Shown here piece by piece: positions 5,671 through 8,044 of a stretch of DNA of 8,044 nucleotides. Both the position numbers and the translations under genes were made by a program. The stretch comes from an uncultured Ignavibacteria bacterium (GTDB taxonomy: Bacteria > Bacteroidota > Ignavibacteria > Kapaibacteriales > UBA2268), in NCBI GenBank assembly GCA_903911805.1, contig CAIWET010000446.1:1-8044 (forward strand), read 5' to 3'. Below the pieces are notes generated by a model, which saw only the letters and a list, made by a program, of their open reading frames with translations, was not told the DNA's origin and ran no database searches. Positions within the stretch are counted from its first letter, which is position 1. Each line of letters opens with the position of its first letter.

Positions 5671-7996
5671 TTTTTACTCCTCCAATTGGAAATAATCCAA
5701 GTTGATATAATTCTTTAACTTTTTGGGTTTTTACATCCCAAGAATAGTCTAAAACGTTTTGAGTATTCAATAAATTTTCTACAGACACAAAAGAAATCAT
5801 TGACCATCCATTAAAGTTTTGTCTGAAGTCAATTTTTATATCTGCTCTTGAGTAATTTGGCTTTCTTTTGCTAAATGCATTTTGAGTATCCCAAGTAGTA
5901 TAATTTCTTTCAGCTGATAATTTTTCGTCTATTGGAGTATATGGTGCACCACCTGCAATTGTGTATTTTCCTGAAAATTCAATTGTAAAATCTTCTGAAA
6001 TTTTCCATTCATATCCTGCTAAAACGTTTCCAATAAATTGATTATCAAATGCTCCCCATCTATTTATTCCATCTGAACCTTTGTATTCTTGTCTTACTAA
6101 ACTTCCTGTTGCAGTTAAATAATATCCATTCGAAAAATTCTTTACCAATGATAATTCTGCACCATAAGATCTGCCAGAGCCATTATTTACTAAATATCCA
6201 TCTGCAAAAACTCTTCCAAAATTTGCTCCAGAATTTAGCAATGAAAAACTTGAGCTAATGTTTTCTACTGGTGCTTTGCTAATATCTTTATAATAGCCTT
6301 CTACTTTGAAAAATGCATCTTCAGCAAATGACCACATATAACCTGCTATGTAGTGTGATGATTGGATAAAGTCCAAGTCTTGATTTTTAGCATTTTCAAA
6401 ATATGTAATCAATGGAATTGATTGTCTATGCAATCCATATCCGATATTAAAGCTGTGACCAGGCAAGAAATTCCATTTTAATGATGCTCTAGGTTCTAAT
6501 GTTGATTTGTTGGAAATTTCTAAATATTGTGATGCTAATCCCATATTTAAAGTTAAATCTTCACTCATTCTCCAATTCCAATTGATGTAAGTCATTGCTT
6601 GGGCTGAGTTTCCTGATTTTGCCATTTTATAGAGTTCTGTTTCTCCCCAACCGATTGTAAATTTATTCTCTTTCATATCATAAAATCTATATCTTCCAGT
6701 AACCCCAACAGTAAATAAGTGGGATTTATTTGGTGAATAGTGCAAATCATACTTCAAATCAAGATAAGATTCACTATTTTTTGCATAAAACCATTTATCT
6801 TTTGATGTAACTTCAAATTTTGAATTAGTTGTTATTGAGTCCAATTCTGTGTGGTATGCACCAGAAGAAAATCCTAATGTCATTTTACCATAAAGCTTTT
6901 CAGAAAACAAAGATTGTAAGTTAACAGCAACTGCTAAAATATCTGTTCCATTGATAATATCTTGTGTACCAGTCGCAACATAATCTTGCTTGCTCTCCAA
7001 GATATTAATATTTGAAGTTCCCCAAAGTCCAGTAATTGATAATGTATTGTCTTTATTCAAATTGAAATCCGATTTGAAAGTAGCATCCTGGTAATTTGGA
7101 ATACCTGAAAATCCAAAATCAATACCCATTTTATCCAATAAACCCAAGAATGAATATCTATAATTTGCTATAAATGATCCACTTGCGAATTTTGTTGGAC
7201 CCTCTGCCTGAAGCTCAAATCCATTAAATCCAAATTGACCTAAAAATTCATATTTTTCAGAATTTCCTTTACGAGTTTTCAAATCGAATACACCGCTCAT
7301 TTTATCGATATATTCTGCTGGAAATGCGCCTGTTAAAAAGTCCGAGTTAGTAAGTAAATTCGAATTAATAGCACTAACAGGACCACCTGTTGAGCCTTGA
7401 GTGGCAAAGTGATTTGGATTAGGCACATCGAGCCCATCAATTCTCCAAAGAAGTTCATTTGGCGAGCCACCTCTTATTATTATATCATTTCTTGTGTCAT
7501 TAGAACCTAAAACTCCGGCATAATTCTGAGCCATTCTTGCTGGATCCATTCTTGAGCCAGCAAATCTATTAACGTCGTCAACCGAAAATTCAATTGCACT
7601 AACAATTGCCGATTCATTAATTGCTCTTCCAGCTTCTTTATCTGCTTTAACGATTACTTCCTGCGAAGTAACAAAAGATTCTTCCAATTCAAAATCTTGG
7701 TAAACTTCTTTACCGGAAGTAACAATAATTTGAGAATTTTTGGGTTCAAACCCAATCATAGAAATTTTCAAAGTATGTCTACCAACAGGAACATTTTTAA
7801 TTTTAAAATTTCCTTGATTATCAGTAATTGCACCAATCTTGAGCAATGGAATAGAAACAGTAACAGCAGCCAAAGGTTGTTGATTATTATGGCTCAATAT
7901 TTTACCTCTCACAATTTGAGAAGGAGAGTTGACTTCAGAGAAAAGGAATTGCTGCATCAAAAGCAGACTCAAAGCTAATATTACTAAATTTTTCAT
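5660..7996 (-). CDS. TonB-dependent outer-membrane receptor with N-terminal carboxypeptidase-regulatory-like domain
   Basis: This is an outer-membrane beta-barrel receptor for active uptake of a large or scarce substrate (siderophore, cofactor, metal chelate or oligomer), energised by TonB-ExbBD. It has a signal peptide (MKNLVILALSLLLMQQFLFS), with mature protein from about residue 21-24. A carboxypeptidase-regulatory-like beta-sandwich follows at about 28-106, with the typical AITDNQGNFKIKNVPVGRHTL. The plug spans about 112-245, with IRGGSPNE (174-181), IDGLDVPNPNHF (186-197) and SGVFDLKTRKG (234-244). The rest alternates aromatic-rich beta strands and ends in a C-terminal Phe (VKIEF), the usual barrel-assembly signal. 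At 778 residues it is too short for SusC, and no SusD partner is present. The ATG at 7996 starts directly at the signal peptide and has no Shine-Dalgarno. The downstream TetR gene overlaps it by 11 bp. The substrate cannot be read from the sequence. Confidence 0.93.
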   Translation of the reverse strand: MKNLVILALSLLLMQQFLFSEVNSPSQIVRGKILSHNNQQPLAAVTVSIPLLKIGAITDNQGNFKIKNVPVGRHTLKISMIGFEPKNSQIIVTSGKEVYQDFELEESFVTSQEVIVKADKEAGRAINESAIVSAIEFSVDDVNRFAGSRMDPARMAQNYAGVLGSNDTRNDIIIRGGSPNELLWRIDGLDVPNPNHFATQGSTGGPVSAINSNLLTNSDFLTGAFPAEYIDKMSGVFDLKTRKGNSEKYEFLGQFGFNGFELQAEGPTKFASGSFIANYRYSFLGLLDKMGIDFGFSGIPNYQDATFKSDFNLNKDNTLSITGLWGTSNINILESKQDYVATGTQDIINGTDILAVAVNLQSLFSEKLYGKMTLGFSSGAYHTELDSITTNSKFEVTSKDKWFYAKNSESYLDLKYDLHYSPNKSHLFTVGVTGRYRFYDMKENKFTIGWGETELYKMAKSGNSAQAMTYINWNWRMSEDLTLNMGLASQYLEISNKSTLEPRASLKWNFLPGHSFNIGYGLHRQSIPLITYFENAKNQDLDFIQSSHYIAGYMWSFAEDAFFKVEGYYKDISKAPVENISSSFSLLNSGANFGRVFADGYLVNNGSGRSYGAELSLVKNFSNGYYLTATGSLVRQEYKGSDGINRWGAFDNQFIGNVLAGYEWKISEDFTIEFSGKYTIAGGAPYTPIDEKLSAERNYTTWDTQNAFSKRKPNYSRADIKIDFRQNFNGWSMISFVSVENLLNTQNVLDYSWDVKTQKVKELYQLGLFPIGGVKIEF
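5677..5683 (-). promoter_or_regulatory. Strong Shine-Dalgarno for the TetR gene, inside the receptor's last codons
   Basis: GGAGGAG on the minus strand overlaps the codons for the receptor's final Gly-Gly-Val, 6 nt before the TTG at 5670. Its quality is what supports a TTG start and an 11-bp gene overlap for the regulator. Confidence 0.75.
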
Positions 7997-8012
7997 TATA
8001 CTATAAAATTAT

Positions 8013-8042
8013 ATTATAAAACATATTTTAATTACAATTCAA
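8013..8042 (-). promoter_or_regulatory. Possible sigma-70-like promoter of the receptor/TetR operon
   Basis: On the minus strand TTGAAT (8042-8037) is followed after 18 nt by TATAAT (8018-8013), 16 bp before the ATG at 7996. This would give a very short leader of roughly 10 nt. An alternative Bacteroidota-like TAATTTTA (8011-8004) sits even closer to the start. The DNA here is almost pure A/T, and the true promoter may lie beyond the window edge. Confidence 0.25.
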
Positions 8043-8044
8043 AA

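Noticed and set aside
5660..7996. Receptor as a SusC-type glycan importer
   Set aside because: At 778 residues it is well short of SusC length, and no SusD-like lipoprotein gene is adjacent.

Overview
The window looks like part of an AT-rich chromosome from the Bacteroidota/Chlorobiota (FCB) assemblage. The grounds are a mitochondrial-type aconitase of the length and N-terminal pattern seen in that group, and a TonB-dependent receptor with an N-terminal carboxypeptidase-regulatory-like domain. At least two genes have convincing Shine-Dalgarno sequences, which is unusual for classical Bacteroidia and leans towards a lineage such as Ignavibacteria or Kapabacteria. That placement is inference; no marker gene is present.

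Layout: (1) The left edge to 2258 (+) holds a nearly complete aconitate hydratase, missing only a few N-terminal codons. (2) 2281-2314 is a strong hairpin terminator that can serve both the aconitase and the convergent gene on the other strand. (3) 2334-3491 (-) encodes an integral-membrane acyltransferase of the acyltransferase-3 family. (4) 3492-3811 is a gene-free stretch. Most of it is a roughly 190-bp element with two REP-like units in inverted orientation inside imperfect AT-rich terminal inverted repeats, so it resembles a REPIN or small non-autonomous mobile element. (5) 3812-4896 (-) is a tight two-gene unit: an exported leucine-rich-repeat protein followed 8 bp later by a very acidic 76-residue protein. 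Neither gene has a recognised function. (6) 4981-7996 (-) is a second two-gene unit: an outer-membrane TonB-dependent receptor followed by a TetR-type regulator that overlaps it by 11 bp. The regulator starts at TTG, and its ribosome-binding site lies inside the receptor's last codons.

Functionally, aconitase is housekeeping citrate-cycle metabolism. The receptor/TetR pair is most simply read as an uptake (or surface-protein) gene co-expressed with its own ligand-responsive regulator, with an unknown substrate. The LRR/acidic-protein pair is the least explained part. It is markedly more AT-rich than the aconitase and sits beside the repeat element, which fits an accessory insertion. No RNA gene, CRISPR array, transposase or phage gene is visible. 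The most unusual items are the REPIN-like element and the LRR/acidic-protein pair; I see no complete, clearly new multi-gene system.
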